6,041 nucleotides of DNA from Rhodobacterales bacterium (lineage in GTDB: Bacteria; Pseudomonadota; Alphaproteobacteria; Rhodobacterales; Rhodobacteraceae). A program made the translations under genes and the position numbers. Positions 5,246-6,041 of the stretch are shown in pieces (the stretch's first letter is position 1; each line of letters begins with the position of its first letter). The notes beneath the pieces were generated by a model that did not search any database, was not told the DNA's origin, and saw only the letters and a program-made list of their open reading frames with translations. The stretch lies in assembly GCA_025357355.1 (NCBI GenBank), contig JANXPK010000779.1, forward strand, positions 1-6,041, read 5' to 3'.

Positions 5246-5279
5246 GCGAGCAATCGGCCACTTTGGTGGGGATTGCCGC
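5246..5279 (+). other. second stem-loop, no T tail, upstream of cfa
   Basis: GCG-A-GCAATC-GG-CCAC pairs with GTGG-G-GATTGC-CGC around a TTTG loop (5262-5265). That gives about 13 pairs with a bulged A at 5249 and a small internal loop (5256-5257 against 5270). No T run follows, so it is not an ordinary terminator. It could be a structured part of a cfa leader if transcription starts upstream, or a remnant of the tRNA-Lys 3' trailer. Its role is unknown. Confidence 0.45.
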
Positions 5280-5318
5280 AAAGGTCCGCCACTATGCCCT
5301 GAAAGGTTAACGTCGCCG

Positions 5319-5346
5319 TAGACCGAACGCCCGTTCAGCGTAATAC
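5319..5346 (+). promoter_or_regulatory. weak candidate cfa promoter with internal inverted repeat
   Basis: TAGACC at 5319-5324 matches four of six -35 bases, and TAATAC at 5341-5346 is a partial -10, with 16 bases between. The inverted repeat GAACG-CC-CGTTC (5325-5336) lies between them, where a repressor would block RNA polymerase. The leader to the cfa ATG would be about 60 bases. In Rhodobacter sphaeroides a cfa gene belongs to the RpoE stress regulon, but I do not find a convincing RpoE-type site: TGATCG at 5347 lacks a proper -10 partner. Confidence 0.22.
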
Positions 5347-5404
5347 TGATCGGGCCAAACGCATCGCGACTCGGTTTGGACTGGCGCGCGCTTGGCCGAA
5401 CGCC

Positions 5405-5410
5405 GGAGGG
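5405..5410 (+). promoter_or_regulatory. strong ribosome binding site of cfa
   Basis: GGAGGG is followed by TATC and then ATG at 5415. It is the best Shine-Dalgarno in the window and fixes the cfa start. Confidence 0.8.
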
Positions 5411-5414
5411 TATC

Positions 5415-6041
5415 ATGTGGGATCTCTATTTTGAGCGCATGTTGGTCCGCCTGATCAAGACGGGAACGCTTTTGGTCAAGGTGGCGGATCGCGATGAGAT
5501 CGAACTTGGCGACGGCATGCCGCCGCGCGTCAGAGTGCGGATTGCCGACAGGGCGACGGCCAGACGGTTGCTGCTTGATCCCGAAATGGCATTGGGCGAG
5601 TGCTACATGGATGGCAGCCTGACCATCGAGGGCGACGACATTCAGGGGCTGATGGAGCTTGCCGTGCGCCATGTCGAGGACGTGCGCCAGGTGGCCGCGT
5701 TGCCGCGCGTTCTGGGCGTGCTGCGCCGTTTGCGGCGACCGGCGGCGCAGAACAACCAGAAACCAAAGGCGTTGCGCAACGTCTCGCATCACTATGATCT
5801 GGATGGAGCAATCTATGATCTGTTTCTGGACGAGGACCGCCAGTATTCCTGCGCCTATTTTACCGACCCGTCCCTTTCGCTGGAGGCGGCGCAGCGGGCC
5901 AAGAAGGCGCATATCGCGGGCAAGCTGCTGATTTCGCCCGGAATGCATATACTGGACATCGGTTGCGGCTGGGGCGGCATGGCGCTGACGCTGGCGCGGG
6001 ACTATGGCGCGCGGGTCACCGGGATCACCTTGTCGAAAGAG
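5415..6041 (+). CDS. cfa: cyclopropane-fatty-acyl-phospholipid synthase, 5' part (cut by window edge)
   Basis: This S-adenosylmethionine-dependent enzyme adds a methylene bridge across the cis double bond of unsaturated acyl chains in membrane phospholipids, usually in stationary phase or under stress. The first 209 codons are present and open to the right edge; family members are usually near 400 residues. Residues 1-110 form the N-terminal lipid-binding part (MWDLYFERMLVRLIKTGTL, LDPEMALGECYMDGSL). The methyltransferase part then shows NVSHHYDLD (122-130) and QYSCAYF (143-149), whose cysteine C146 corresponds to the active-site Cys139 of E. coli Cfa. The SAM-binding glycine motif ILDIGCGWGGMAL is at 179-191, followed by VTGITLSKE at the edge. 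It follows the tRNA-Lys terminator, so it should have its own promoter. An unrelated antisense frame at 5307-5948 is a shadow of this gene. Confidence 0.93.
   Translation, partial: MWDLYFERMLVRLIKTGTLLVKVADRDEIELGDGMPPRVRVRIADRATARRLLLDPEMALGECYMDGSLTIEGDDIQGLMELAVRHVEDVRQVAALPRVLGVLRRLRRPAAQNNQKPKALRNVSHHYDLDGAIYDLFLDEDRQYSCAYFTDPSLSLEAAQRAKKAHIAGKLLISPGMHILDIGCGWGGMALTLARDYGARVTGITLSKE

Noticed and set aside
5325..5336. LexA box
   Set aside because: Alphaproteobacterial LexA binds a direct GTTC-N7-GTTC repeat. Here the GAAC and GTTC form an inverted repeat with much shorter spacing.
5307..5948. 213-codon minus-strand open frame
   Set aside because: It lies antisense to cfa, which has a strong Shine-Dalgarno and clear SAM-binding motif. 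The antisense translation is His/Gln/Arg-rich and unrecognisable.

Overview
The window looks like chromosomal DNA of an alphaproteobacterium, most likely of the Rhodobacterales. It is GC-rich (about 60-65% by eye). DapF, MtaB, Cfa and the tRNAs all read as alphaproteobacterial types, and the promoter-like sites have a good TTGAC -35 with a -10 that lacks the final T, as is common in Rhodobacter. The taxonomy comes from reading protein and tRNA sequences, not from a search.

Left part (1-2574). An MFS membrane transporter (182-1288, +) is followed by a tRNA-Arg(CCU) gene on the opposite strand (1345-1420, -), then by a LacI-family repressor of the GntR (gluconate) type (1540-2574, +). The transporter and regulator may or may not belong together, since the tRNA gene separates them. 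Sampled rows suggest that the G/C balance of the + strand changes sign near the tRNA.

Middle (2575-4873). A 188-base gap between two convergent 3' ends (lacI and mtaB) is unusually rich in short symmetric sequence. It holds a perfect inverted repeat, GTTAAT-N7-ATTAAC, and then four CTACA words spaced exactly 11 bases apart. To its right lies a leftward two-gene unit, dapF then mtaB, joined by an ATGA stop/start overlap.

Right part (4874-6041). Two tRNA-Lys genes (CUU, then UUU) lie in tandem on the + strand. Each has a promoter-like element of identical geometry, and the second ends in a strong intrinsic terminator. After a 182-base leader region with a long stem-loop and a small inverted repeat comes the start of a cyclopropane-fatty-acyl-phospholipid synthase gene (cfa), cut off by the window edge after 209 codons.

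Functional links. DapF makes meso-diaminopimelate, the precursor of lysine and of peptidoglycan cross-links. MtaB modifies A37 in tRNAs reading ANN codons, classically tRNA-Lys. All three tRNAs here read ANN codons (AGG, AAG, AAA) and carry U36-A37. The genes themselves are ordinary housekeeping or regulatory families, and I see no phage, IS, CRISPR or defence system. The least explained sequence is the repeat cluster at 2623-2693.
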